Assembly: GCA_963828825.1 (NCBI GenBank)
Contig: CAWHGF010000002.1
Coordinates: 558,001-622,000, forward strand
DNA from: Bog-473 sp963828825
Lineage (GTDB): Bacteria > Actinomycetota > Acidimicrobiia > Acidimicrobiales > RAAP-2
Reading direction: 5' to 3'
DNA: 64,000 bases
The position numbers and the translations under genes are program-made. Of the stretch, positions 8,210 through 17,161 are shown piece by piece (the first letter of the stretch is position 1; each line of letters starts with the position of its first letter). Below the pieces are notes generated by a model that saw only the letters and a program-made list of their open reading frames with translations, had not been told where the DNA came from and made no database searches.

Positions 8210-9567
8210 CTGCGCGGCACCTCCCGCCACGGCAGCGACGCGTACGGGTCCGGCTCGCGGGGCAGGCCGAGAACACGCTCGCCGAGGATGTTCTTGTTGA
8301 TCTCGGTCGTCCCTCCCTCGATCGTGTTGGCCCGGCTGCGCAGCATGCCCCGGACCTCGTAGGGCAGCGAGGCGGCGTAGTCCCCGAGGTCCCCCACCCA
8401 GGCGGTCGCCCCCATGCCCAATACGGTCGTGGCGGCTAGCTGGATGCGCTGGTTCAGCTCACCCTGATGGACCTTGCCCACCGAGCTCTCCGGACCGGGA
8501 GGGCGCCCGGCCCGGGCCCGGCTGCGCACCCGCTGGTTGGTCCATTCCCGGACACGCTCCTCGCAGTACAGACGGACGATCTCGTCGCGGAGCACAGGAT
8601 CGTCCCATCCCCCCGAGCCGCCTTCGGCGCTCCGGCGCTTCGCCAACCGGATGAGATGGCCGACACCCGAGCCTCCGATGCGGTCCACACCACCCGACCC
8701 CGCGCCCGACACCATCTGACGTTCCCCCGACAGCGTCGAGTTGGCGACCTTCCACCCGACACCCACATCGCCGACTCTGCACGCGTCGGGGACTCGGGCG
8801 GCATTGAGAAACACCTCGTTGAAGTCGACTTCACCGCCCAGATGGCGGAGCGGGCGAACCTCGACACCCGGCTGGTGGAGATCGATGAGAAAGTACGTCA
8901 GCCCCTGGCGTTTGGGCACGTCGACATCGGTGCGTGCGAGGAGCACGGCCCAGTCCGAGACGTGCGCCCAGGTGGTCCACACCTTCTGACCGGTGATGAC
9001 CCAGACGTCGCCGTCGCGCTCGGCCCTTGTGGCCAGCGACGCGAGGTCCGAGCCGGCGCCCGGCTCGCTGAAGAGCTGGCACCAGGCCTCCTCGTTGCGA
9101 ACGATGGGAGGGAGAAAACGAAGCCGCTGCTCCTCGGTCCCGTGCGCGAACAGGGCAGGAGCAGCCAGGTTGAGTCCGAGGGGGTTCAGGCGCCCGAGGT
9201 TGAAGGGGCCGAGCTCCAGCTCGATCCGTCGGGCTGCATCGGGAGAGAGATCGAGCCCGCCGTAGGCGCGCGGCCAGGTGGCGGCCACCAGTCCGGATCT
9301 GCCGAAGATCGGGTACCAGGCCTCGTACTCCGCTCTCGTCCTGACTTCTCGCACCGCGGCCGGTCCACCCCGACGGCCGGCGTCGACCCATGCCGCGGGT
9401 ACCGCTGATGCAATCCAGCCTCGTACGGCCTCGACGACCTCGTCGACGCCGGCGTCCGATGGCACCGACAGGAGGCTCCCCGTGTCGCTGTGGGTGGGGC
9501 CGGTGGCCGTGAACGACTCCATCATCGGCTCAGACGATCCGTCGCCGCGGCCCCAAGCGAGCCACAT
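8206..9567 (-). CDS. acyl-CoA dehydrogenase
   Basis: A 453-residue flavoprotein that would introduce the alpha-beta double bond in an acyl-CoA and pass electrons to ETF. Family marks are AATWPRAYGGLDLSP, WCQLFSEPGAGSDLASL, DVWVITGQKVWTTWAHVSDW and the C-terminal RANTIEGGTTEINKNILGERVLGLP. The ATG at 9567 is preceded by a purine-rich GAGAGGGG. ATGs at 9621 and 9525 are alternatives. It is the first gene of a four-gene operon (dehydrogenase, two hydratases, TPP-like gene) read from the promoter near 9655 and is divergent from the GntR regulator. Confidence 0.9.
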   Translation of the reverse strand: MWLAWGRGDGSSEPMMESFTATGPTHSDTGSLLSVPSDAGVDEVVEAVRGWIASAVPAAWVDAGRRGGPAAVREVRTRAEYEAWYPIFGRSGLVAATWPRAYGGLDLSPDAARRIELELGPFNLGRLNPLGLNLAAPALFAHGTEEQRLRFLPPIVRNEEAWCQLFSEPGAGSDLASLATRAERDGDVWVITGQKVWTTWAHVSDWAVLLARTDVDVPKRQGLTYFLIDLHQPGVEVRPLRHLGGEVDFNEVFLNAARVPDACRVGDVGVGWKVANSTLSGERQMVSGAGSGGVDRIGGSGVGHLIRLAKRRSAEGGSGGWDDPVLRDEIVRLYCEERVREWTNQRVRSRARAGRPPGPESSVGKVHQGELNQRIQLAATTVLGMGATAWVGDLGDYAASLPYEVRGMLRSRANTIEGGTTEINKNILGERVLGLPREPDPYASLPWREVPRS

Positions 9568-9651
9568 GTCCCCTCTCTGAGGTCGCCCAGCTGGTCGACC
9601 CAACCTTCGGTCATAGCCCACTGCACCTCGGCCAAGTCCCCACGCGTCAGA

Positions 9652-9664
9652 TTGTATATTTTAT
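9652..9664 (-). promoter_or_regulatory. 13-mer motif, site D, promoter of dehydrogenase operon
   Basis: Read on the minus strand this is ATAAAATATACAA, one of the seven motif copies. It lies about 85 bp upstream of the dehydrogenase start and 120 bp from the GntR start, so the regulator could act on both divergent operons. Confidence 0.55.
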
Positions 9665-9772
9665 CATGTCCCCGGTTCCCGGCGCCGGGCATTCCGCCTG
9701 TTCGGTGCCCCGCAGGTGTCATGTGACGAGACCAGCGCGAGGGCGAGAGCGCCGGTTGGGACCCAAGGTCGC

Positions 9773-9785
9773 ATAAGATATACGT
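9773..9785 (+). promoter_or_regulatory. leaderless promoter of GntR gene, 13-mer site C
   Basis: ATAAGATATACGT directly abuts the ATG at 9786. The TAAGAT -10 box (9774-9779) ends 6 nt before the start codon, so the message is probably leaderless. Binding of the encoded regulator here would give autoregulation. Confidence 0.6.
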
Positions 9786-10514
9786 ATGCCATCGCGCGCT
9801 GACAGCTCCCGTGCTACTGCCAAGGTGCGGTCGAACGGAGGTCGCGAGGCCAAGATCGTCCGCACACCGAGCGGCGAACACATCGCGTCATACATTCGGA
9901 GGCTGATCTTCGAGGGCGAGCTGCGGCCCGGCATGCGGGTGCCACAAGATGCCATCGCCCAGGAGCTGGGCGTGAGCCGGATACCTGTGCGTGAAGCGCT
10001 CATCGTGCTCGAGCGCGAGGGATGGGTCACGAATGAGATGCACCGCGGCGCCTTCATCAATACGCTCGATGAACCAACCGTGCACGATCATTACGAGTTG
10101 TTCGGTTTGATCTACGGGTTTGCCGCGAAGCGTGCGTTGGTGCGTGCCGCTGACGACCTCCCCGAGCAACTTGGCGCCATCCAGACGCGGTTCGCGCGGG
10201 CTACGACGGCGGATGAACACTACGATCTGTCGATCGCCTTTCACGGCCTGATCGTGAAGGGCGCGGCATCGCCCCGCATCAACGTGGCGCTTCGCGCCAT
10301 GTCCGCACTGGTGCCCGGCAATTTCTTCGAAGAGGTTCCCGAGGCGGTGGAGGTGGAGAGTCGGGGGCTGGCCGCCATCGCCCGGGCGATGAAGCAGGGA
10401 GACGGGGACAAGGCATCCGCCGAGTACGTCAAGATGATGCGGAACGTGGGGAACAAGGTGGCGCAGCTCTTCCGGGAGCGCTCTCTGTTCGAATCGGTGG
10501 AAGTCACGGCCTGA
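9786..10514 (+). CDS. GntR family transcriptional regulator, FadR/FCD type
   Basis: 242 residues. The N-terminal winged helix (about 28-95) has IASYIRRLIFEGELRPGMRVP and the recognition helix AQELGVSRIPVREALIVLEREG, typical of GntR proteins. The helical C-terminal FCD-like ligand domain (about 105-230) has HYELFGLIYGFAAKRAL and HYDLSIAFHGLIV, where the FHxxI His would help bind a metal or acid ligand. It lies between two divergent catabolic operons and is followed 30 bp later by the thiolase gene, so it is the best candidate for the local repressor responding to a pathway acid or acyl-CoA. Confidence 0.9.
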   Translation: MPSRADSSRATAKVRSNGGREAKIVRTPSGEHIASYIRRLIFEGELRPGMRVPQDAIAQELGVSRIPVREALIVLEREGWVTNEMHRGAFINTLDEPTVHDHYELFGLIYGFAAKRALVRAADDLPEQLGAIQTRFARATTADEHYDLSIAFHGLIVKGAASPRINVALRAMSALVPGNFFEEVPEAVEVESRGLAAIARAMKQGDGDKASAEYVKMMRNVGNKVAQLFRERSLFESVEVTA

Positions 10515-10544
10515 CGGTCGAGAAGTCGAGCGCCCACCCGTCAC

Positions 10545-11708
10545 GTGCCCGCACACCCCTTTCGCGGTGTCGCCATCGCCGGTGTCCACAACACTGTGCA
10601 GGCGCGACACCTTCCGGACCACGACTCGGCCTCGATCGCGCTTGCCGGTGCACTGGGCGCGCTCACCGAGGCCGGAATCTCGCCGCACGAAGTCGACGGC
10701 GTCGTCGGCCCGGCCTCAGCAGAAATCGTCATGGAACTCGGCCTTGGCCCCTGCACCCGACGACCGAGCTCGTTGGGGATCCCGACACTCCTTGACGCCG
10801 CCGCCCTGATCACGACCGGCCAGTGCGATGTCGTGGTGATCGCGGCGGGAGGAGCCGGAATCCACGTCGACCGGAGCTCGACGGCACCCTGGACCCGGCC
10901 GACGAATGAGCTCGTTGTCGGGTACGGACTCTTCACGGCGGCTGAATTCGCCCTGATGGCGCGCCGTCACATGCTGCGGTACGGAACCACGCCCCAGCAG
11001 CTGGCCGCCGTCGCGGCCACCATCCGCACCAATGGACACGCGAATCCAGACGCCGTCTACCACGACCGCGGCCCCTTCTCACCTGGCGACATTCTGGCCT
11101 CTCGCATGATCGCCGACCCCTTTCACCTGTTGGACTGCGCCATGACGTCGGAGGGTGGCTGCGGCATTGTGCTCGTGACCGCCGAGCGGGCAACCGAATC
11201 CGAGATGCCCGTCTGGATCCTCGGGGGAGCAAGTGACTCCTTCGGACCCGCCTACACGGTGGCGCCCGTGTGGGACTTCCAGCCCCGAGCCGGCGCCGAT
11301 GTAGCCGGGATGGTGGGCGCCAGCGCGGCCAAGCGGGCCTTCACGACAGCCGGGCTCACGCCGGCCGAGGTGGACGTCGCCGAACTCTACGACCCGTTCT
11401 CGTTCGAGATCATTCGACAGCTGGAAGCCTTCGGGTTTTGCCCCATCGGTGAAGGCGGACCATTCGTCGAGGACGGTAACATCGCCCCCGGCGCCCAACT
11501 CCCCGTCACCACAGATGGCGGAACCATGTCGTTCAGCCACCCCGGGATCAGTGCGCAACAGCTGCAGCGGGTCATCCGAGCCGTGCAGCAGTTGCGCGGG
11601 CTGTGCACCACCAACCAGGTCGCCGGAGCGGAGGTCGCCCTCTGCTCGAACGGGGGCGCCGGAGCCTTGTTCTGTGATGTGCTGCTCCTGGGCCGGGAGC
11701 GACCATGA
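10545..11708 (+). CDS. thiolase-superfamily protein (lipid-transfer/SCPx-like)
   Basis: 387 residues starting at GTG 10545. It resembles the thiolase-like proteins paired with DUF35 partners: PFRGVAIAGVHNT, TLLDAAALITTGQCDVVVIAAGG, the segment TRPTNELVVGYGLFTAAEFALMARR, LLDCAMTSEGGCGIVLVT, MSFSHPG and CSNGGAGALFCDV. I do not see the usual nucleophilic-Cys context in the N-terminal half, and the classical GHP is replaced by SHP, so it may be a retro-aldolase or non-thiolytic partner. Its stop overlaps the DUF35 start (ATGA). Confidence 0.86.
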   Translation: MPAHPFRGVAIAGVHNTVQARHLPDHDSASIALAGALGALTEAGISPHEVDGVVGPASAEIVMELGLGPCTRRPSSLGIPTLLDAAALITTGQCDVVVIAAGGAGIHVDRSSTAPWTRPTNELVVGYGLFTAAEFALMARRHMLRYGTTPQQLAAVAATIRTNGHANPDAVYHDRGPFSPGDILASRMIADPFHLLDCAMTSEGGCGIVLVTAERATESEMPVWILGGASDSFGPAYTVAPVWDFQPRAGADVAGMVGASAAKRAFTTAGLTPAEVDVAELYDPFSFEIIRQLEAFGFCPIGEGGPFVEDGNIAPGAQLPVTTDGGTMSFSHPGISAQQLQRVIRAVQQLRGLCTTNQVAGAEVALCSNGGAGALFCDVLLLGRERP

Positions 11709-12136
11709 GTCTCCTCCTTCCACAGCCGGAGGGCATCCCTGCCCCACGCCCCAGTCTCCGCAGTGAGGCCTACTGGGAAGGATGTCGCCGACACCGTCTG
11801 CTCTACCAACGGTGCGCGGAATGCGGCTATCACGGCCTCAGTGCCTTCACCGTGTGCGCCCAGTGCCACGCGACGTCACCGATCTGGGTCGCCAGTGCCG
11901 GACGGGGCAGCCTCTACAGCTGGACGGTGGTCTGGCGCCCGCCCAACCCGTCGTTCCGCGTGCCGTACGCCCCGGCCGTGGTCCACCTGGACGAAGGAGT
12001 CTGGATGATGAGTGCTGTCATCGGTTGCGAGCCGGACGCATTGCACGAGGACATGCGCCTTGCCGTGCAATTCCATCCGGCATCGCGTGAGATCACCCTT
12101 CCCTACTTCACTCCGGTCATCGAAGCTCGGCCATGA
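11705..12136 (+). CDS. DUF35 OB-fold zinc-ribbon acyl-CoA-associated protein
   Basis: 143 residues. A zinc ribbon is formed by C37-x2-C40 and C51-x2-C54 (YQRCAECG and VCAQCHA), followed by an OB-fold (GRGSLYSWTVVWRPPNP). Such proteins form complexes with thiolase-like or SCPx enzymes and with MaoC domains and are needed for their activity. The 4-bp overlaps with both the thiolase-like gene before it and the next gene after it support a complex made from one message. Confidence 0.88.
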   Translation: MSLLLPQPEGIPAPRPSLRSEAYWEGCRRHRLLYQRCAECGYHGLSAFTVCAQCHATSPIWVASAGRGSLYSWTVVWRPPNPSFRVPYAPAVVHLDEGVWMMSAVIGCEPDALHEDMRLAVQFHPASREITLPYFTPVIEARP

Positions 12137-12891
12137 GCGACCGTGGGCCCGCCATGAACGACAAGGTCTACATCCACGAGTACATCGACATCATCGGGCA
12201 CAACCGCGGGCGCTACATGTACCACATGACGGCGAATTGGAGCCCCACGGCACAGGAAGAGCGGCACCAGCTCTGCTACGGCGTGTGGGGTGTCGTGGGC
12301 AGTACCGGACGCTGGCCGCAGGTGGTCAACCTCTGGGAAGAGGACGGGTTCGATGGCCTGGCCCGGTCCTTCGGCCATGAACTGGGGCATCGCGATCTGC
12401 AGGACCCCAAGCTCGCCGCGTGGTGGGCCGCGGCCGCCGAGCTGAGGGCGGGAGGTGTGGATCGCCTACTGGTGCCGGCGCCATGGATGCCGACTATTGC
12501 GCAGGCCTGCACAGAGGGCATCCGAGGCGATGTGTACGCCCACGAGCAGATTCGAGTGCCGAGAGGGAGCTCGGCACGTTACCTGGACTTCGTCCAGCGC
12601 GAGGCGATCCCGGTCATGAGCGAATTCGGTTGGAAACTGGCCGGGGCATGGGAGACAGCGCTGATCGACGACAGCGAATGCTTTCTGCTGTGGGCCGTCC
12701 CCACCTGGCAGGAGTGGGCCGACCGCGAGAAGGCACGGCGTAGCCACCGGGGGCTGGTCCAGCTGGAGGCGCAGAACCTGGCATCGACGGAGCGCGTGAG
12801 CCGAATCCTGCTGGTGGAGGCGGCACTCTCTCCCATGCGCCTCGGTCGCCAGCCGTCGCGCGCCGATCGAACCGAGGCCTGGGACGGCTGA
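12133..12891 (+). CDS. NIPSNAP-like dimeric alpha/beta-barrel protein, function unknown
   Basis: 252 residues. It looks like two tandem ferredoxin-like halves: KVYIHEYIDIIGHNRGRYM near residue 10 and VYAHEQIRVPRGSSARYLDF near residue 135. Each has a strand with an acidic residue followed by a helix, and each ends in a W-rich strand (VVNLWEEDGFDG; FLLWAVPTWQEW). This is the layout of NIPSNAP/EthD-type proteins, often found beside catabolic CoA enzymes. The start overlaps the DUF35 stop (ATGA); an internal ATG at 12154 is possible. The biochemical role is not known. Confidence 0.75.
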   Translation: MSDRGPAMNDKVYIHEYIDIIGHNRGRYMYHMTANWSPTAQEERHQLCYGVWGVVGSTGRWPQVVNLWEEDGFDGLARSFGHELGHRDLQDPKLAAWWAAAAELRAGGVDRLLVPAPWMPTIAQACTEGIRGDVYAHEQIRVPRGSSARYLDFVQREAIPVMSEFGWKLAGAWETALIDDSECFLLWAVPTWQEWADREKARRSHRGLVQLEAQNLASTERVSRILLVEAALSPMRLGRQPSRADRTEAWDG

Positions 12892-12917
12892 AGCCGCGGC
12901 CGCAGCGAGCCTTTTCG

Positions 12918-14372
12918 CTATCGACTCTCACCGGAGACGTCGTCGCCGTGTGCTCCGGTTGCTCCCCTTGCCACGAGTTCCCGGCGCAGCACCTTGCCCA
13001 CCTCGCTCTTCGGCAACTCGTTGACGTGCCGGAACGCGACAGGGATCTTGTAGGCCACCAGGTGGTCCCGGCAGAGTCGATCCAGTTCCATGTCCGTCGC
13101 GTCACCGACGACGAAGGCCACCGGCACCTCACCGAGGCGTTCGTCGGGGAGGCCCACCACCGCAACCTCTCTCACACCGGGTGAGAGGAGCAGGACTTCC
13201 TCGACCTGGCCGGGGAACACCTTGTTCCCGCCGCGGTTGATGACGTCGCCGACCCGACCTTCGATCCAGACAAAGCCATCCCCGTCAATGCGGGCGTAGT
13301 CCCCGGTGCGGACAAATCCCTCCGGATCCAGTCGATCATCGAGGTTCTCGCCGTCCGCGTACCCCGAGGCCATGCGCGGTGGCTTCACCAGCAACTCGCC
13401 CACGGTATCGGCGGGAGTCACCGATCCGTCCTCTCCCACCACCTTGATTTTGACGCCAGGATGAGGCCGCCCCACCGCCCCGATCTTTTCGGGGTGATCC
13501 CGGGCATCGGCGGCCGTCCATCCGATGACTTCTCCGATCTCGGCCTGGCCGTAGCCATTGAGCACCGTGACGCTGAACTTTTCCGAGAACCGACGGGCGG
13601 CGAGAGGCGAGAGCGGTGCGGTGATGCTCCGCACATAGCGCAGCGGCGTCAGATCGGTCACGCCGGAATCGTCGGCGAGCATCACCATGGCGGCAGGGGG
13701 CAAGACGGTGGAGCGAATGGAGAAGCGGCTCACAAGCGTGGCGAACTCCGAGGTGCTGAATCGGTCCATGAGGACGAGCGAGGCTCCGGCCCGCAATCCG
13801 AACAGGACGTTGTAGATCCCGGCGTTGAGCGCCAGGGACACCGGGACCAGGTTCGGCGAAGGTGGACGAGCCGGATCGGCGGGTCTGCCCCGCAGCGGAC
13901 CGAGGACGCGGTCGAGCAACTCGAGGTACCCGGTGTGCGTCTGGAGGATGGGCTTCGGTCGTCCAGTCGTTCCGGAGGTCCAGGTGACAAAGGCCGTATC
14001 GGGCTCATAGCGGGTGGGCGACAGACCCGAGGAGCGAACTCCGGAGGCGTCGATCACGGCTGCGGGGGCAGTTGATGAAAGAACGTGGTCCAGCTCGGCC
14101 TGAGGCTGTCGTGGGTTGGCCGGCACGAACACGGCCTCGGCCAGCCAGACCCCGAACATGGCGAAGACGAACTCGGGTCCGTTGGGCAGCTGGACGACCA
14201 CCGCTTGGCCGGACTGGACTCCGACGGACTGCAACCGCGCGCAGCAACTGGCTGCTTGGGCGCGGGCACTGCCGGCCGTGACGGTCTCGTCCGCGGTACT
14301 GATCAGGTCCTCGTCATCGGAAAAGGGGTGCGCGGTCAACAGGTCCGCCAGATTGCCCGTGGTCGCCGTCAT
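12918..14372 (-). CDS. acyl-CoA synthetase (AMP-binding)
   Basis: 484 residues, slightly short for the family because the N-terminal subdomain is compact. The P-loop is FVTWTSGTTGRPKPI, A5 is NGYGQAEIGE, and the hinge and C-terminal marks are FVRTGDYARIDGDGFVWIEGR, VINRGGNKVFPGQVEE and LPKSEVGKVLRREL. The ATG at 14372 gives the usual N-terminus. Upstream in-frame codons would add non-conserved sequence. The promoter lies about 160 bp upstream at the 13-mer site E, shared with the divergent binding-protein gene. Confidence 0.88.
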   Translation of the reverse strand: MTATTGNLADLLTAHPFSDDEDLISTADETVTAGSARAQAASCCARLQSVGVQSGQAVVVQLPNGPEFVFAMFGVWLAEAVFVPANPRQPQAELDHVLSSTAPAAVIDASGVRSSGLSPTRYEPDTAFVTWTSGTTGRPKPILQTHTGYLELLDRVLGPLRGRPADPARPPSPNLVPVSLALNAGIYNVLFGLRAGASLVLMDRFSTSEFATLVSRFSIRSTVLPPAAMVMLADDSGVTDLTPLRYVRSITAPLSPLAARRFSEKFSVTVLNGYGQAEIGEVIGWTAADARDHPEKIGAVGRPHPGVKIKVVGEDGSVTPADTVGELLVKPPRMASGYADGENLDDRLDPEGFVRTGDYARIDGDGFVWIEGRVGDVINRGGNKVFPGQVEEVLLLSPGVREVAVVGLPDERLGEVPVAFVVGDATDMELDRLCRDHLVAYKIPVAFRHVNELPKSEVGKVLRRELVARGATGAHGDDVSGESR

Positions 14373-14532
14373 GAGCCGGGCGCCCCGCCGGACGACAGCC
14401 CGCGGTGAGCGGCGGCGGCCACTCGTGCACCCACGCCGAGGAACCTGGTGGTCAGGGGGTGGGTGCGCGGCTCCGACACCAGGAGATCCTTTCCGAGGGC
14501 TTCTCTCGTTCCGGCCCTCCAGCCGGTGATAA

Positions 14533-14545
14533 TTGTATACTTTAT
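14533..14545 (-). promoter_or_regulatory. 13-mer motif, site E, divergent promoter region
   Basis: On the minus strand this reads ATAAAGTATACAA. On the plus strand the same block offers TATACT (14536-14541) and TATATT boxes for the gene at 14633. It contains the palindromic GTATAC core expected for GntR-type sites. Confidence 0.55.
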
Positions 14546-14632
14546 ATTTGTTTGTCCCCGCGCATCCGATGGGGACGACCAGGGGTGCAGTGCGGGAATG
14601 GCATCTCGCATTCGAGAGTGAGGAGTCCGACG

Positions 14633-15739
14633 ATGGCAGACAGTGCAAGCGGGTGGTCCGGGTCTCCCGACCCGATCAAGATCGGCTGGCTCGGTTCAGC
14701 GCTCGATGGTCCTGAAGGCGGCTACAACAAGATCCACCGGATGGCCTTCGATGAGGCACTCGAGCAGGGCTTGCTCGATCGCCCCGTCGAGTTCGTGCTC
14801 CACGCGGAAAACGGCTTACCGCGTGGCTCGGCCCGTAATACAGCGGACGGGTTCAAGTACCTCGTCGACCAAGGCTGTATTGGCGTCGCCGGTGCGTACA
14901 GCTCGGACAACGCCATCATTGCCGCGCCGCTCGCCAACGAACTCAAGGTACCCCTCATCAGCTGGGCAGGTACTGAGCGATTGGCCGGCGACTACTGCTT
15001 TCGACTCGGTAACGGGGACTGCGGCGGCGATGCCGCTCTGTGCGTCGCCTGGCTCGTGCGACACGGATATGAGCGTGTTGCTGTGTTGAACGAGGTCTCA
15101 CCCAATGGCGAAGAGTATTTCCGCTTCTTCCGACAGGAATGCCGCAGGCACAATCTGACAATCGTCTCGCTGGAGACCGTCAGCCAGCAGCCGGCGAATC
15201 TGACGGAGAACCTCGACAACCTTCGCCAGTCGAAACCGGATGCACTCTGCTACATGGGCTACGGGATGCTGGCGGCCCAGGGTTTCCTGCGCAAGGCGCT
15301 GGACGAACTGGCGTGGGATCCCCCGCGGATCATGGGTACGGCCTTCATGTTCTATTTGATGGGCTTCGAGAAGTTCGAGGGCTGGGTGGGAATCGATCAA
15401 TTCGACCCGAACAATCCACTTGTCGAGGGTTTCCATCGCCGTTTTGTCGAGCGACACGGGGAAGACCCCCCAATGTGGCCCAACGCCATCCCCGTCCTGG
15501 CGTACGACACTGCACGCGTGCTGGCTGAGGGTCTCTTCCGTGCACCCACACTTTCGGGACCCGGGCTCAAAGATGGGCTCGAGAGAATCCGCTTCATGCC
15601 CAGCAGCACGGGTGGTCCACGCACGCACATTGCCGCCGCACCTCACGAGCATGGAATGTTCCGAGGAGATTGGCTGCTGTATGGCCGGGTGCACGACGGA
15701 AAGCTGGAGTTCGAGGGCCTCTTTGAACCGCCGGAGTGA
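14633..15739 (+). CDS. leucine-binding-type (periplasmic-binding fold) protein without signal peptide
   Basis: 368 residues of the type I periplasmic-binding fold seen in branched-chain amino-acid receptors: IKIGWLGSALDGPEGGYNK at the N-terminus, IGVAGAYSSDNAIIAAPLANE, VPLISWAGTER, ALCVAWLVRHGYERVAVLNE and PDALCYMGYGMLA. The ATG at 14633 has GAGGAG upstream. No signal peptide or lipobox precedes the fold, since the first strand begins at residue 14. The protein should therefore stay in the cytoplasm, perhaps as a ligand sensor or CoA-pathway accessory protein rather than a transport receptor. No permease genes are nearby. Confidence 0.8.
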   Translation: MADSASGWSGSPDPIKIGWLGSALDGPEGGYNKIHRMAFDEALEQGLLDRPVEFVLHAENGLPRGSARNTADGFKYLVDQGCIGVAGAYSSDNAIIAAPLANELKVPLISWAGTERLAGDYCFRLGNGDCGGDAALCVAWLVRHGYERVAVLNEVSPNGEEYFRFFRQECRRHNLTIVSLETVSQQPANLTENLDNLRQSKPDALCYMGYGMLAAQGFLRKALDELAWDPPRIMGTAFMFYLMGFEKFEGWVGIDQFDPNNPLVEGFHRRFVERHGEDPPMWPNAIPVLAYDTARVLAEGLFRAPTLSGPGLKDGLERIRFMPSSTGGPRTHIAAAPHEHGMFRGDWLLYGRVHDGKLEFEGLFEPPE

Positions 15740-15877
15740 CCAAAGGAACCCGAACGGGTCGGGCCGCGCGACGTCCCTGTTCTCCCCGGTGCGCCGACGA
15801 CGTCCTTTGTCCACTGTGGTTCACTACTCTCAACCAACCTTCACATCAGCTCATCAGTTAGACAGGAAGGGGTCACC

Positions 15878-17161
15878 ATGCACGCCGACGATTTGATCAT
15901 GGTCAGTGTGGATGACCATCTGGTCGAGCCACCAAGCCTCTTCGAGGGCCGGTTGCCGGCCAAGTTTCAGGACAGGGCGCCCAGCGTCAAGCACCTCCCC
16001 GACGGCAGCGACGTCTGGGAGTTCAACGGGCACACCATCCCCAACATCGGCTTGAACGCCGTGGCTGGCCGACCGCGGGAGGAATACGGCATCGAGCCCA
16101 CAGCCTTCGACGAGATGCGACCCGGGTGCTTCGACGTCCATGAGCGCATCAAGGACATGAACGCCGGAGGCGTCCTCGGCTCGATGAATTTTCCCTCCTT
16201 TCCCGGCTTCAGTGCGCGGCTCTTCGCCGCCTGTCGTGACAAGGACCTGGCACTCGCTGTCCTGCAGGCCTACAACGACTGGCATATAGACGAGTGGTGC
16301 GGCTCGTACCCCGGACGATTCATCCCGATGGCGCTGCCCGTGCTCTGGGATCCCGCGCTGTGCGCGGCTGAAGTCCACCGGGTGGCCGCCAAAGGCTGCC
16401 ACTCCCTCACCTTCACCGAGAACCCTTCCGCCCTCGGATATCCGAGCTTTCATGACGCCTCGTGGGACCCGCTGTGGACGTCGCTGTGCGACGAACAATT
16501 CGTGTTGTCGATTCATCTCGGCTCATCGGGGCAGCTCGCGCTCACGGCTCCGGATGCCCCCGTTGACGTGATGATCACCCTGCAGCCGATGAATATCTGC
16601 AGTGCTGCTTCGGATCTGTTGTGGTCCCGCGTGATCAAGACGTTTCCCGATATTCGCATCGCCCTTTCGGAGGGTGGGACCGGTTGGATTCCCTACTTCC
16701 TCGACCGGGTCGACCGCACCTATGAGATGCACCACAAGTGGACAGGGCAGGACTTCGGAGGCAAGTTGCCCAGCGAGGTGTTCCGCGAGCATTTCCTGAC
16801 CTGTTTCATTTCGGACCCGATCGGAGTCCAGCTTCGACACCAGATCGGGATCGACAACATCGCGTGGGAGTGCGACTACCCGCACTCCGATTCTTCATGG
16901 CCGCATGCTCCCGAAGAGGTTGCCCTCGTCGCGTCCGGGGTACCGGATGACGAATTGCAGAAGATCACCTGGGAAAATGCGTGCCGCTGGTACTCCTTTG
17001 ACCCGTTGGCTCATCGGCCACGGGAGCGATGCACGGTGGGCGCCCTTCGAGCGGAAGCGGTCGGACACGACGTGTCCATCCGCTCCTACGATCACGGCCG
17101 CTTCGAGCGGACGGGTAAGGGTGTGGACCTGGCAGAAATAGCGGCCAAGGCAACCGCTTAG
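15878..17161 (+). CDS. metal-dependent amidohydrolase (amidohydrolase_2 / ACMSD-like)
   Basis: 427-residue TIM-barrel hydrolase/decarboxylase-type protein. The N-terminal VSVDDHLVEPPSLF replaces the usual DxHxxEP metal strand, and later metal-ligand candidates are SIHLGSSG and WECDYPHSDSSWP. The ribosome site AGGAAGGGG lies upstream of the ATG. It is homologous to the convergent gene at 17158-18396, with the two stops overlapping. Related proteins hydrolyse or decarboxylate cyclic and aromatic acids, which fits a catabolic island. The exact reaction is unknown. Confidence 0.87.
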   Translation: MHADDLIMVSVDDHLVEPPSLFEGRLPAKFQDRAPSVKHLPDGSDVWEFNGHTIPNIGLNAVAGRPREEYGIEPTAFDEMRPGCFDVHERIKDMNAGGVLGSMNFPSFPGFSARLFAACRDKDLALAVLQAYNDWHIDEWCGSYPGRFIPMALPVLWDPALCAAEVHRVAAKGCHSLTFTENPSALGYPSFHDASWDPLWTSLCDEQFVLSIHLGSSGQLALTAPDAPVDVMITLQPMNICSAASDLLWSRVIKTFPDIRIALSEGGTGWIPYFLDRVDRTYEMHHKWTGQDFGGKLPSEVFREHFLTCFISDPIGVQLRHQIGIDNIAWECDYPHSDSSWPHAPEEVALVASGVPDDELQKITWENACRWYSFDPLAHRPRERCTVGALRAEAVGHDVSIRSYDHGRFERTGKGVDLAEIAAKATA

